Source: Candidatus Saccharimonadota bacterium (GTDB lineage Bacteria; Patescibacteriota; Saccharimonadia; Saccharimonadales; UBA4665). Taken from it: a stretch of 64,000 bases of DNA. Both the position numbers and the translations under genes were made by a program. Under the pieces are notes generated by a model. That model made no database searches and had not been told where the DNA came from. It saw only the letters and a program-made list of their open reading frames with translations. The stretch is taken from contig DAIEFN010000003.1 of NCBI GenBank assembly GCA_027325485.1, forward strand, positions 1 to 64,000, given 5' to 3'. Shown in pieces: positions 18,497-26,474 of this stretch (its first letter is position 1; each line of letters starts with the position of its first letter).

Positions 18497-19666
18497 TTAG
18501 AAAAAACGGTGTACGTCCACTAAGGTAATCAGGACAATTAAAACTAGTAATATAGCCATGCCGGTAGCGTTGATTGTTTCTTCAACTTTAGCCGAAAGTT
18601 GCTTACCAAAACCACGCGTTATCAAAGTCAACCATAACCGCCCACCATCTAACGCCGGAAGCGGCAAAATATTCATAATGGCAAGGGTTAGTGAAATGAT
18701 TGCAATAATAAACAACATGTATTTGTAGCCGAGCAAGCTACCGTCTTTTAAGATCACAAAGATGCCAACTGGACCAGCAACTTGAGCTGAAGCTACAGCC
18801 TGCCCATGTTGCCGGGCGTGCGTATTGCCGGTCACTAAACCAGCAACAATTTGGCCTAGTCCAACTAGCGCATGCCCCAAGCCAACAAAAGTAAGTTTAG
18901 TTATCTGCAACGTTAAGCCAACGGCTTCAACCGGAGCGGCCCACCAACTGTATTGTCTTAAGGCGAGCGAAGTTAAGGTAACTCCAAAATAGCCTTTTGG
19001 GCTGCTCGTATTACTACTAGCCTTAACAACTGCCGCACTTAATAAACGAACTTCCTTCTGGTATTCTTGGCCACTATTTTTGTACTTAACAACGACTTGC
19101 TGACCAGCAAAGTGTTGAGTCAGTTTCTGCATGTCTGAAATCGTATTTATGGGCTTTAAGGCTCCGGCTAAACCAATAGCTTCAATCTGGTTCTCACTGG
19201 ATATGCCAATACTTGCTGCCGGGCTGTTTGGTAGAACAGATGTCACTAATACTTCCTGACGCGATATGTGACTGCCGTGTGTAACGTTAAATTGGCCACC
19301 AACCAATTGTGGCAAGCCGAGCCAAGCCAAAATTATAAACAAGACTAGAGCTGTAATTAAGTTAAAAAAAACGCCGGCGGCCATAATCTTAGACTTCACC
19401 CAGAGCGTAGCGGCGCCAAAACTACCTGGCTCAGTATCGCTGTCGTGCTCACCTTTGAGTTTTACAAAACCGCCAAGTGGCAAAAGATTTATCGAAAAGA
19501 TCCACCCTTTCTTGGTTTTGCGTTTATATAATGCTGGTGGGAAAAAGATGCCAAATTCTTCAGCCACCACGCCGTTTCTACGCGCAACCCAAAAATGCCC
19601 CAGCTCATGAATGATCACTAAAGAAATAAATAGTAATATCCCGATGATAAAAATGAAGATCGACAT
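18497..19666 (-). CDS. rseP: RseP/M50 site-2-type zinc metalloprotease
   Basis: 389 residues. The first membrane helix holds HELGHF (residues 20-25), the zinc site of M50 proteases, and a late helix has the third-ligand motif LDGGRLW near residue 340. One PDZ-like segment lies between, near residues 130-205. It cuts membrane-embedded substrates such as anti-sigma factors or signal-peptide remnants; no anti-sigma gene is seen in the window. It sits in the frr-rseP-CPBP-proS order also common in other bacteria. Confidence 0.9.
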   Translation of the reverse strand: MSIFIFIIGILLFISLVIIHELGHFWVARRNGVVAEEFGIFFPPALYKRKTKKGWIFSINLLPLGGFVKLKGEHDSDTEPGSFGAATLWVKSKIMAAGVFFNLITALVLFIILAWLGLPQLVGGQFNVTHGSHISRQEVLVTSVLPNSPAASIGISSENQIEAIGLAGALKPINTISDMQKLTQHFAGQQVVVKYKNSGQEYQKEVRLLSAAVVKASSNTSSPKGYFGVTLTSLALRQYSWWAAPVEAVGLTLQITKLTFVGLGHALVGLGQIVAGLVTGNTHARQHGQAVASAQVAGPVGIFVILKDGSLLGYKYMLFIIAIISLTLAIMNILPLPALDGGRLWLTLITRGFGKQLSAKVEETINATGMAILLVLIVLITLVDVHRFF

Positions 19667-19728
19667 ATCTAGATTATTTACCCTCCGATTATAGCTTAAC
19701 TACCCACTGCTCTTCTTAGATGCGTCTA

Positions 19729-20292
19729 CTAAAGCGAGAGCAATTCACCCTCTTTTGCCTTAGCGGCAGCATCCATCTGGACGCGCACAGCGTTCATCCG
19801 TTCGTCAATCACCTTCTCGGCTCGGCGCACATCATCCTCGCTGATTTGCTTTTCCTTTTTGGCATTGTCCAATTGTCGAAATAGGTCATGTCTGGCAGTA
19901 CGCATGCGAATTACTGCCTCTTCAACTTTTTCGCCAATCTGCTTGGCTAGCTCGCGTCGTCTTTCTTCGGTCAAAGGTGGAATTTGCACCCGCACCACCC
20001 GACCATCGTCACTTGGATTAAGCCCTAGGTTTTGGTTATTTCTAATCGCCGCCGCAACAGCCTGTAAATTAGCTGGGTCAAAAGGTGTAATTTGCAATAG
20101 TTGGGCCTCAGGCACGGTAATATTACCGACCTGGTTGAGCGGCATTTGGGTACCGTAAACTTCAACTGTAACACCGTCAAGCATACCTGAGTGCGCTCTA
20201 CCGGTACGTAGTCGAGACAACTCATTGCTTAGATGTTCAAGTGCTGCACTAAATGCAGTCTCAGCTTTACTAATAACGCTTGCTGTATCCAT
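19729..20292 (-). CDS. frr: Ribosome recycling factor
   Basis: 187 residues, full length. The three-helix bundle is evident, with RTGRAHSGMLDGVTVEVYG near the N-terminus and the conserved helix LTEERRRELAKQIGEKVEEA. With EF-G it splits post-termination ribosomes. It lies 20 bp downstream of tsf, giving the classic rpsB-tsf-frr order (pyrH, often between tsf and frr, is missing here). Confidence 0.97.
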   Translation of the reverse strand: MDTASVISKAETAFSAALEHLSNELSRLRTGRAHSGMLDGVTVEVYGTQMPLNQVGNITVPEAQLLQITPFDPANLQAVAAAIRNNQNLGLNPSDDGRVVRVQIPPLTEERRRELAKQIGEKVEEAVIRMRTARHDLFRQLDNAKKEKQISEDDVRRAEKVIDERMNAVRVQMDAAAKAKEGELLSL

Positions 20293-20312
20293 AGCTGTTT
20301 TAACCGCCTCCT

Positions 20313-20909
20313 CTAGTTAGCTTCGCCCAACGCTAAGCGGCTAAAACGCCGCACAACAATGTTTTCACCTAAACGAGCATTATGCTCTTTAACATAATCA
20401 CCAACCGTCATGTCTGGGTTTTTAACAAATGGCTGCTCTAGTAAGCAGTGTTCAGCGAAATATTTGTCGAGTTGACCGGCTACGATCTTATTGATCATGT
20501 CTTTTGGCTTACCTTCGGCGGTCGCCTTTTGAGTTAATTCAGCTTCCACTTGTTTAACGTCAGCCTCTGGTACCGCTTCACGACTTAGGTACTGTGGGTT
20601 GCTGGCTGCAATGTGCATTGCTAAATCTTTAACGAGGTTAGTGAAGATTTCGTTTCTGGCCACAAAATCAGTTTCGCAATTTACTTCAACTAGTACGCCA
20701 ATCCGGTTGTCGTGGTTGTAGGTCCCAATCACCCCAGAAGAAGCCATCCGTTCACTACGTTTTTCGGCTTTGGTTAAGCCTTTGGCACGCATTTCTTTTA
20801 GCGCGGCATCAAAGTCCCCTTTTGCCGCTTCCAAGGCCGCTTTTGCGTCACTCAGTCCGACACCAGTTAAATCTTTCAGTCTTTTAACTAAAGCAATATC
20901 TACTGCCAT
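20313..20909 (-). CDS. tsf: Elongation factor Ts
   Basis: 199 residues from the chosen ATG at 20907-20909, which matches the family N-terminus (MAVDIALVKRLKDLTGVG). A longer in-frame reading to 20990 exists but overlaps rpsB and has no family resemblance. Visible are the UBA-like N-terminal domain, the NCETDFVARNE core that contacts EF-Tu, and a single dimerisation-type domain, as in short Ts proteins. It catalyses GDP-GTP exchange on EF-Tu. Confidence 0.95.
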   Translation of the reverse strand: MAVDIALVKRLKDLTGVGLSDAKAALEAAKGDFDAALKEMRAKGLTKAEKRSERMASSGVIGTYNHDNRIGVLVEVNCETDFVARNEIFTNLVKDLAMHIAASNPQYLSREAVPEADVKQVEAELTQKATAEGKPKDMINKIVAGQLDKYFAEHCLLEQPFVKNPDMTVGDYVKEHNARLGENIVVRRFSRLALGEAN

Positions 20910-20913
20910 CCAA

Positions 20914-21642
20914 TTAGCCTTCCTTCGTCGCAGCAGCTGGAGTGGCTGCAGTTCTGCTCGCGATCCCCTCTTCGATTGCCTTCTGAACATAACCGGTAAT
21001 TAATGACAGGGTCTTAATAGCATCGTCATTGGCTGGAATTGGATAAGTGATTAGTGTTGGGTCAGCGTTGCTGTCAACAATGGCGACGATTGGAACTTTA
21101 ATCTGGTTGGCTTCACGCACAGCGTTAGCTTCACTGATTACGTCAACCACAAAAATTGCACCGGGCTTACCATTTAAGTCCTTGATACCACCATAGATCC
21201 GGTTTAACTCATCGATTTCTTCCTGGAAACGTTGGACTTCCAGCTTACTGTAGCGATTTGCAATTTCACCTGAATCCATCCGAGACTCAAGATCCTTAAG
21301 ATGCTTAACGCGGGCACCGATGGTATTCCAGTTTGTTAACATACCGCCGAGCCAACGCTCTGTGACATAAGGTTGCTTAGTAGCAAGTGCAGCATCTTTA
21401 ACAATAGCTTGGGCTTGGCGCTTTGTACCGACTAATAGAATTTGTTTGCCAGCGGCTGCTGTCGTGCTTATAAAATGCGTGGCCGCCTCAATACCTTCAA
21501 CAGTCTTTGCGAGATCAATAATGTGAATCCCGCCACGCTTAGAGTGAATGTACTGCGCCATTTTTGGGTGCCAGCGACTAGTTTTGTGTCCGAAGTGCGC
21601 TCCCGCCTCCAGCAAGTCCTTCATGTTTATATCGTTAGCCAT
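20914..21642 (-). CDS. rpsB: Ribosomal protein S2
   Basis: 242 residues. It starts MANDINMKDLLEAGAHFGHKT, the diagnostic S2 N-terminus, and contains VDVISEANAVREANQIKVPIVAIVDSNADP near residues 155-185. It is followed by tsf after 4 bp. A strong promoter and a structured 5' leader lie upstream and are listed separately. Confidence 0.97.
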   Translation of the reverse strand: MANDINMKDLLEAGAHFGHKTSRWHPKMAQYIHSKRGGIHIIDLAKTVEGIEAATHFISTTAAAGKQILLVGTKRQAQAIVKDAALATKQPYVTERWLGGMLTNWNTIGARVKHLKDLESRMDSGEIANRYSKLEVQRFQEEIDELNRIYGGIKDLNGKPGAIFVVDVISEANAVREANQIKVPIVAIVDSNADPTLITYPIPANDDAIKTLSLITGYVQKAIEEGIASRTAATPAAATKEG

Positions 21643-21661
21643 TAGTTATAGATTCCCTTCC

Positions 21662-21745
21662 GCGTTCCTTTGTATCAAATACCTTCGACTAGTTAGCGCT
21701 CTTTTTTAGGATGTTAGAGATATCCTTCTAAAAAGAGAGGAACGC
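21662..21745 (-). promoter_or_regulatory. Structured 5' leader of rpsB
   Basis: In transcript orientation an outer stem GCGUUCC (21745-21739) pairs perfectly with GGAACGC (21668-21662). It encloses a long hairpin with arms at 21737-21722 and 21712-21699 (CUCUUUUUAG...CUAAAAAAGAG plus GGAU/AUCC). The 3' arm of the outer stem abuts the purine-rich GGAAGGGA stretch that probably serves as the ribosome-binding site. This arrangement suits feedback control by S2, known for other r-protein operons, but no match to a described S2 leader is claimed. Confidence 0.6.
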
Positions 21746-21779
21746 TTTTCTCTAGTCTGCTTCGTTAATATTGGTTTTA

Positions 21780-21808
21780 ATTATAGCAAGGTGTTTCACT
21801 TCTATCAA
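21780..21808 (-). promoter_or_regulatory. rpsB-tsf promoter
   Basis: -35 TTGATA (21808-21803), 17-bp spacer, -10 TATAAT (21785-21780). This is a near-consensus housekeeping promoter and would give a leader of about 130 nt before rpsB. Confidence 0.8.
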
Positions 21809-22003
21809 TAAGATTGCGCTTACTCAATACATCATTGACACTGCGGCTCTAGTAATAACAATGCTTAATGATGCGCTTAGCCATCGTTATTAGTAAATTG
21901 CCTACCAAGAAATATAGTCTAACGTTTTAGTGATTACCTTAAGGTAATAATTGGGGGTCATTCAATTGTTCTAACCCTAGACAGCTTGTTTATGGCAAAT
22001 TTT
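21809..22003. other. Non-coding gap upstream of rpsB
   Basis: AT-rich intergenic sequence between the rpsB promoter and the stop of the J-domain gene. No ORF, tRNA or convincing terminator was seen. Confidence 0.4.
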
Positions 22004-23149
22004 TTAAAATATATCCACAATTTTGTTATAAACAAAGGCGTCCGGCCCACTGGCAATTAGTAGAAGTCGCTCTTTTTTGAGTTTTAGATCAAAGTATCTT
22101 TCTAAGCTAGGGTACTGTTTCTTGGGTATTGAAACACCGTAATACGAGAGAGTTTTTTTACCTACCTTACTAACAAATGAGATACTACCTGTTGAACCAT
22201 ACATATCTCTATTACCTTCTTGATACACAAAATTTTTAGCCTTTGAATCTAGAGTACCGATTAGCCTGGCATCTAATTCTTCTTCTCTGCTAAGTTTTGC
22301 ATAAAAACTACGGTTAAAATCACCATCTTTAATTACTGATAGACCGTCAGCATTAGTATTTGACTCGAAGCTAAAACTATATATCCCAGGGGATTCTAAT
22401 AAGCCTGCTGCTTCAAACTCCTTAAGTTCTATCGGTAGTACATCCCCATTAGAGTTAATTAGCGCCATACTGCCATCTTCTTTCATCTCGAGTTTCAACT
22501 TATGAGTAATCGTCTCCTGTTGAGGGCGAGTACCTAAGTTTACCGATTTCTCTACTACTGAAAGTGTCTTCAAGGCTGTAAAAGCATCATCTAACGGTAA
22601 AAGGCTAGAAACGTCGCTAGTACTAATGGTTGTTGACTTAAGGTCATAGTGGGATACAAGTAATGTATTGTCAGCGGATTTTCGAACCGCACTATGATGA
22701 CCATCATCGTCTTTATGACGCTCTCTTCGTTGTACGAAAATACGACGGTCTAAGCTAAAGGAGGGAGCTAGGTCTTTTGGATTACTCTCAATAATTTCGC
22801 TTAAAATTGAATGGCTACTAGGAGTATCGCTACTAATCTCAGTGCTCCTTCGCCTACCTTTTCTCGGATATGCATAGCCACGCGCAAGACTCATAACATC
22901 GTTTGGATCCATGCTTTCTAATTTATCAAAGGAGGATTGGACAGCTATAAAAGCAGCTTCTGTATCGGGCCGATTAAGGCCAGAGTAGGCATCAGGATGC
23001 AAGACTCTGCTCATAATTCTATGGAAACCTTTAATAGCTTCAATTACTATTTCCGGATCGCCGGGTTTCGTAATGGCTTGAACAATATCTGGCGACAGAC
23101 CAAGCTTTTCAAAGGGATTCTCAAGATTAGGCAATTCGTAACTGGGCAT
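22004..23149 (-). CDS. J-domain-like protein of unknown function
   Basis: 381 residues. The N-terminal 85 residues resemble a J-domain: NPFEKLGLS helix I, a helix carrying MSRVLHPDAYSG with the HPD tripeptide at residues 51-53, and a final helix FIAVQSSFDKLE. HPD is the DnaK-stimulating motif. The remaining 300 residues are not recognised; they are beta-rich with charged stretches and no membrane segment or Cys/Gly-rich zinc region, so this is not DnaJ. Probably a lineage-specific DnaK co-chaperone or a J-fold adaptor. It stands next to another unrecognised gene and the pair looks accessory. Confidence 0.6.
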   Translation of the reverse strand: MPSYELPNLENPFEKLGLSPDIVQAITKPGDPEIVIEAIKGFHRIMSRVLHPDAYSGLNRPDTEAAFIAVQSSFDKLESMDPNDVMSLARGYAYPRKGRRRSTEISSDTPSSHSILSEIIESNPKDLAPSFSLDRRIFVQRRERHKDDDGHHSAVRKSADNTLLVSHYDLKSTTISTSDVSSLLPLDDAFTALKTLSVVEKSVNLGTRPQQETITHKLKLEMKEDGSMALINSNGDVLPIELKEFEAAGLLESPGIYSFSFESNTNADGLSVIKDGDFNRSFYAKLSREEELDARLIGTLDSKAKNFVYQEGNRDMYGSTGSISFVSKVGKKTLSYYGVSIPKKQYPSLERYFDLKLKKERLLLIASGPDAFVYNKIVDIF

Positions 23150-23198
23150 TCTATAGTCTCTCTATGAAGTTACACCAAGACTTATTTGCTAGCTTAGT

Positions 23199-23987
23199 CT
23201 AAATGAATAGTCCTAGATCAATTGGAAGATTTTCGTCTGGATGCTCAAAAGCCCACTGCATTTCTTTGTCAGGCCCTACATCGTCCGGGCTTGCTAGTGC
23301 AAAGCCAACCACGGTTTTGCCTACTGATAAAGCATGTATCCGATGAACACTATTATACGTATCACCATATTCGTCAGAACGGGTAATTGTTTTCTTGAAA
23401 TCGAATGGCGAGATTCCAGAAGAAATTGCATATAGAGAGTCAGCGTCTATTATTGGATCATTCAAATTAATTCCGAGGGATTCTGCAGATAAAATTACTT
23501 GGGCTAAAGATGGCTCCGTGTCTTCTGATAAGCAAGCATCAATAATATCTGTATGCAAATCAATTGCATTGATTAAAGCTCTTGGGGGAATTGGTTCGCT
23601 AATAGCGGACTGTTTTTTGGTTCCTCGTAAATACGAAATTGTTCCTCCGGGACTTTTTTGATAGTTCATTAACACCGTAGCTAGATCTCTAGCGTCGCTA
23701 TGAGTCTTAATTAGGCCTTCGTTTATAGCCTTATGCAAAACGCCGAAAACTTTAAATGCTTTTGAAACAATTTCGCGTCGCTCCGCGGCTTCGGGCTCAA
23801 GTCCTATTTCTTGTCCTATTTTAGCTTCTTGGTACAAAACGCTTACTCTTTCGTCAGGTATCTCTTCTTGAAGGATAAACTCTAATTCACCAACGAGACT
23901 TTCCAGCACATCTCTCCTAAGTTCAAGCTGTGAAGCTTGTGCTTTCATTTCTCGCCCACCAAGTTGTTCAAATTCACGCTCAGCCAT
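23199..23987 (-). CDS. Uncharacterised cytoplasmic protein
   Basis: 263 residues from the ATG at 23985-23987, chosen because GGAAGTG lies about 8 nt upstream; an upstream in-frame ATG at 24038 has no such site. The protein is soluble, acidic and mostly helical at the N-terminus (a coiled-coil-like stretch at about residues 1-80). It has no motif that I recognise and no Cys clusters. It is adjacent to and on the same strand as the J-domain gene. Confidence 0.6.
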   Translation of the reverse strand: MAEREFEQLGGREMKAQASQLELRRDVLESLVGELEFILQEEIPDERVSVLYQEAKIGQEIGLEPEAAERREIVSKAFKVFGVLHKAINEGLIKTHSDARDLATVLMNYQKSPGGTISYLRGTKKQSAISEPIPPRALINAIDLHTDIIDACLSEDTEPSLAQVILSAESLGINLNDPIIDADSLYAISSGISPFDFKKTITRSDEYGDTYNSVHRIHALSVGKTVVGFALASPDDVGPDKEMQWAFEHPDENLPIDLGLFI

Positions 23988-24114
23988 AATAATCACTTCC
24001 TTTATCACTTTCTTTAAACAAAAACTAAAATAACACAAAATACCATATGAGTCAAATCCATAGATGAACTAGAGCTACCTTAAAGCAATATTCTGAGCCC
24101 TGGCTAACCAAGTC

Positions 24115-24143
24115 TTGCTAATCTGTGCATAAAAAGATATATT
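24115..24143 (+). promoter_or_regulatory. rpmE2 promoter deciding the start codon
   Basis: -35 TTGCTA (24115-24120), 17-bp spacer, -10 TATATT (24138-24143). Transcription would begin near 24150, after the upstream ATG at 24146 but just before the ATG at 24155. This favours 24155 as the true start with a leader of about 5 nt. Confidence 0.65.
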
Positions 24144-24154
24144 AGATGCCTGTT

Positions 24155-24490
24155 ATGAAGAAAGACTTACACCCAGACAACTACCACCTAGTCGTGTTTG
24201 AAGATTTGAACAACGGCTGGCGTTTGCTAACCCGTTCAACTGCTGCTAGCGAAGAAGTTACAAAGTGGGACGACGGCAATGAATACCCGCTCATTAAAGT
24301 TCATGTCAGTTCAGCATCACACCCATTCTTTACGGGTGAGGAGAAGATTCTTGACATTGAAGGTCGTGTCGATAAATTCCGAGCACGTACGGCTGCTGCT
24401 TCTAAAGCTCGTGACCAACGTACTAATGCGGCTAAGAAACAAGCTCGACGTAAAGCCGCTAAAGTCGAAGCCAGCACTGAACAAGCTTAA
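24155..24490 (+). CDS. rpmE2: Ribosomal protein L31 type B with basic C-terminal extension
   Basis: 111 residues starting MKKDLHPDNYHLVVFED. The L31 type B signature continues with LLTRSTAASEEVTKWDDG and VSSASHPFFTGEEKI, then GRVDKFRAR. Type B lacks the CxxC zinc ribbon of type A, and none is present. After residue 80 there is an Ala/Lys/Arg-rich tail of about 30 residues not seen in short L31 proteins, probably disordered and rRNA-binding. The start is chosen from the promoter position. Confidence 0.9.
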   Translation: MKKDLHPDNYHLVVFEDLNNGWRLLTRSTAASEEVTKWDDGNEYPLIKVHVSSASHPFFTGEEKILDIEGRVDKFRARTAAASKARDQRTNAAKKQARRKAAKVEASTEQA

Positions 24491-24552
24491 CTAACAGAAT
24501 CTTTATTGGAATTCAGCCAACGATTGGCTGTCTACTGCCAATATAGTCATAG

Positions 24553-24558
24553 TAGAAT
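24553..24558 (+). promoter_or_regulatory. Candidate -10 box of prfA
   Basis: TAGAAT lies 7 nt before the ATG at 24566, so the mRNA would be leaderless. No good -35 hexamer is seen at normal spacing. Confidence 0.35.
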
Positions 24559-24565
24559 AAGAAAC

Positions 24566-25624
24566 ATGGATCAACGCGAGGAGACACTTAGGCAAGAGCT
24601 TACAGTTCTTGAGCAGAGACTGGCCGACCCAGCTATTTTTAGTGACAGTTCTTATCCAGTACTTGCCAAACGGCGTAGCGAAATCGCTTCCATCATTGAT
24701 TTATTTGATCAACACACTGCCCTGACTAATGCGATCCGTGAAGCCAACTCCCTCCTCAGCAATCCAGATAAAGATCTCGCGACTATGGCCAGCGAGGAGA
24801 TTAATGAATTAACGCCTAAGCTGGTTAGTGTAGAGGCGCAGATTGCAGATGCAACTCTGCCTAAAGATCCAAACGACAGTAAAAACGTTATTTTTGAAAT
24901 TAGGGCAGCCGCTGGCGGTGACGAATCAGCCTTGTTTGCGGCTGATTTGTTTCGAATGTACAGCCGCTGGGCTGAAACGCATGGTTATAAAGTTGAGCTC
25001 CTTAATGAAAACCCAGGCATTGCAGGTGGCTTTAAAGAAATTACGTTCGCGGTACAAGGCCCAGACGCCTACCACAATTTGAAATATGAAGCTGGTGTGC
25101 ACCGCGTGCAACGCGTACCGCTCACTGAGAGTCAAGGCCGAATCCATACCTCAACTACCACTGTTGCAGTACTACCTGAGGCCGAGGAGACAGATATCGA
25201 AATAAATCCAGCAGATTTAAGGGTTGATGTTTACCGTAGTGGCGGCCACGGTGGCCAAAGCGTAAACACGACTGACTCAGCAGTTAGAATAACCCACCTG
25301 CCAACTGGTTTAGTCGTCTCAAACCAGGATGAGAAGTCGCAGATTAAAAACAAAGCTAAGGCGATGAGCGTTCTAAGAAGTCGCTTGCTTCAGCACAAAA
25401 TCGACGAAGAGCAAAAACAGCTGTCTGATGCACGGCGCAAACTTATTGGTAGTGGCGACCGAAGTGAAAAAATCCGAACCTATAATTTTCCGCAGGATCG
25501 AATTACAGATCACCGCATTAACTACTCACGCAGCAATATTAGTGGCGCCCTAAACGGCAACATCGATGACCTGATCGATGCACTTAGCACTGCAGAGCAC
25601 GAGTTAATAAGCCAAGGCTCTTAA
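24566..25624 (+). CDS. prfA: Peptide chain release factor 1 (RF1)
   Basis: 352 residues from ATG 24566 ([12 protein letters not shown]), preferred over an in-frame ATG at 24506 because of the -10 box between them and because RF1 proteins begin near here. It has the GGQ motif in [20 protein letters not shown], identical over this stretch to RF2 at 2-3 kb, and the RF1 core [16 protein letters not shown]1 acts on UAA and UAG. prmC, which methylates the GGQ Gln, follows after 7 bp. Confidence 0.95.
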   Translation: MDQREETLRQELTVLEQRLADPAIFSDSSYPVLAKRRSEIASIIDLFDQHTALTNAIREANSLLSNPDKDLATMASEEINELTPKLVSVEAQIADATLPKDPNDSKNVIFEIRAAAGGDESALFAADLFRMYSRWAETHGYKVELLNENPGIAGGFKEITFAVQGPDAYHNLKYEAGVHRVQRVPLTESQGRIHTSTTTVAVLPEAEETDIEINPADLRVDVYRSGGHGGQSVNTTDSAVRITHLPTGLVVSNQDEKSQIKNKAKAMSVLRSRLLQHKIDEEQKQLSDARRKLIGSGDRSEKIRTYNFPQDRITDHRINYSRSNISGALNGNIDDLIDALSTAEHELISQGS

Positions 25625-25631
25625 ACTCGTC

Positions 25632-26474
25632 ATGGAACGTCACATGGGCTTCGCTCTAAACTGGGCCGAGCGGAAGCTACATTTAGCTAATGTTGCCACC
25701 GCTCACTTAGATGCGTTAGTGCTACTAGAAGATACAACTAAGATTGACCGCGCCCGATTACTTAGCGAGCCGAATAAAAGCTTAAGCGAAAGTACGCTTC
25801 GGCAATACAAACGCAAAGTTTTAGCACGCGCTAAACATTTGCCACTCGCCTATATTCGCTCTAAGAGCGAGTTCTATGGTCGAGAGTTTTACATTAATCA
25901 AAGTGTTTTAGAGCCACGACCGGAAAGTGAAACTCTGATTGACGAGTTCTTAGCAATTACTAAACACGAGCCAGCAATCAAAACTGTCATAGATATTGGC
26001 ACAGGCTCCGGAGCTTTGATTATTTCCGCTAAGCTTGAAAAACCAGATATTGTCGCACTCGGCGTAGATATCGATCCAAAATGTCTCGTCGTGGCGCGCA
26101 AGAATGCAGCTAAACACAACCAGAAGATTGACTTTTACGGTGGCCATCTGACGAGCAAAATCCCAAAGACGGTCTGGAATAATGGCAAAACATTAGTTTT
26201 AGCCAACCTGCCCTATGTACCTGACGATTGGCAGATTAACCAAGCGGCAACACACGAACCAGCCATCGCCATTTTCGGCGGACCGGACGGATTAAAACTT
26301 TACCGTCAACTATTTAAACAATTGGCACAACTAGAGAAACCGCCGGACTGGGTCTTAACGGAAGCAATGCCACCACAACACATAAACCTAAGCCAAATTG
26401 CAGCCAATGCTGGCTATCTTACGCTAACAACTAACGACTTTATTCAAGTCTATAAGCATCACGTCAAGATCTAG
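25632..26474 (+). CDS. prmC: Release-factor glutamine methyltransferase PrmC/HemK
   Basis: 280 residues. An N-terminal helical domain binds the release factor. The Rossmann methyltransferase has VIDIGTGSGALIIS near residue 118 and a late catalytic motif that is NLPY (ANLPYVPDDW near residue 195) in place of the usual NPPY. It methylates the Gln of GGQ in RF1 and RF2. Its gene ends in CTAG, a palindrome also forming the stop of the convergent htrA gene. Confidence 0.92.
   Translation: MERHMGFALNWAERKLHLANVATAHLDALVLLEDTTKIDRARLLSEPNKSLSESTLRQYKRKVLARAKHLPLAYIRSKSEFYGREFYINQSVLEPRPESETLIDEFLAITKHEPAIKTVIDIGTGSGALIISAKLEKPDIVALGVDIDPKCLVVARKNAAKHNQKIDFYGGHLTSKIPKTVWNNGKTLVLANLPYVPDDWQINQAATHEPAIAIFGGPDGLKLYRQLFKQLAQLEKPPDWVLTEAMPPQHINLSQIAANAGYLTLTTNDFIQVYKHHVKI

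Noticed and set aside
20910-20990. 27-residue N-terminal extension of Tsf
   Set aside because: It overlaps the end of rpsB, is basic and unlike Tsf; the conserved start is at 20909.
21786-21802. parS half-site (TGTTTCAC)
   Set aside because: Only half of the palindrome is present and it lies in the rpsB promoter spacer.
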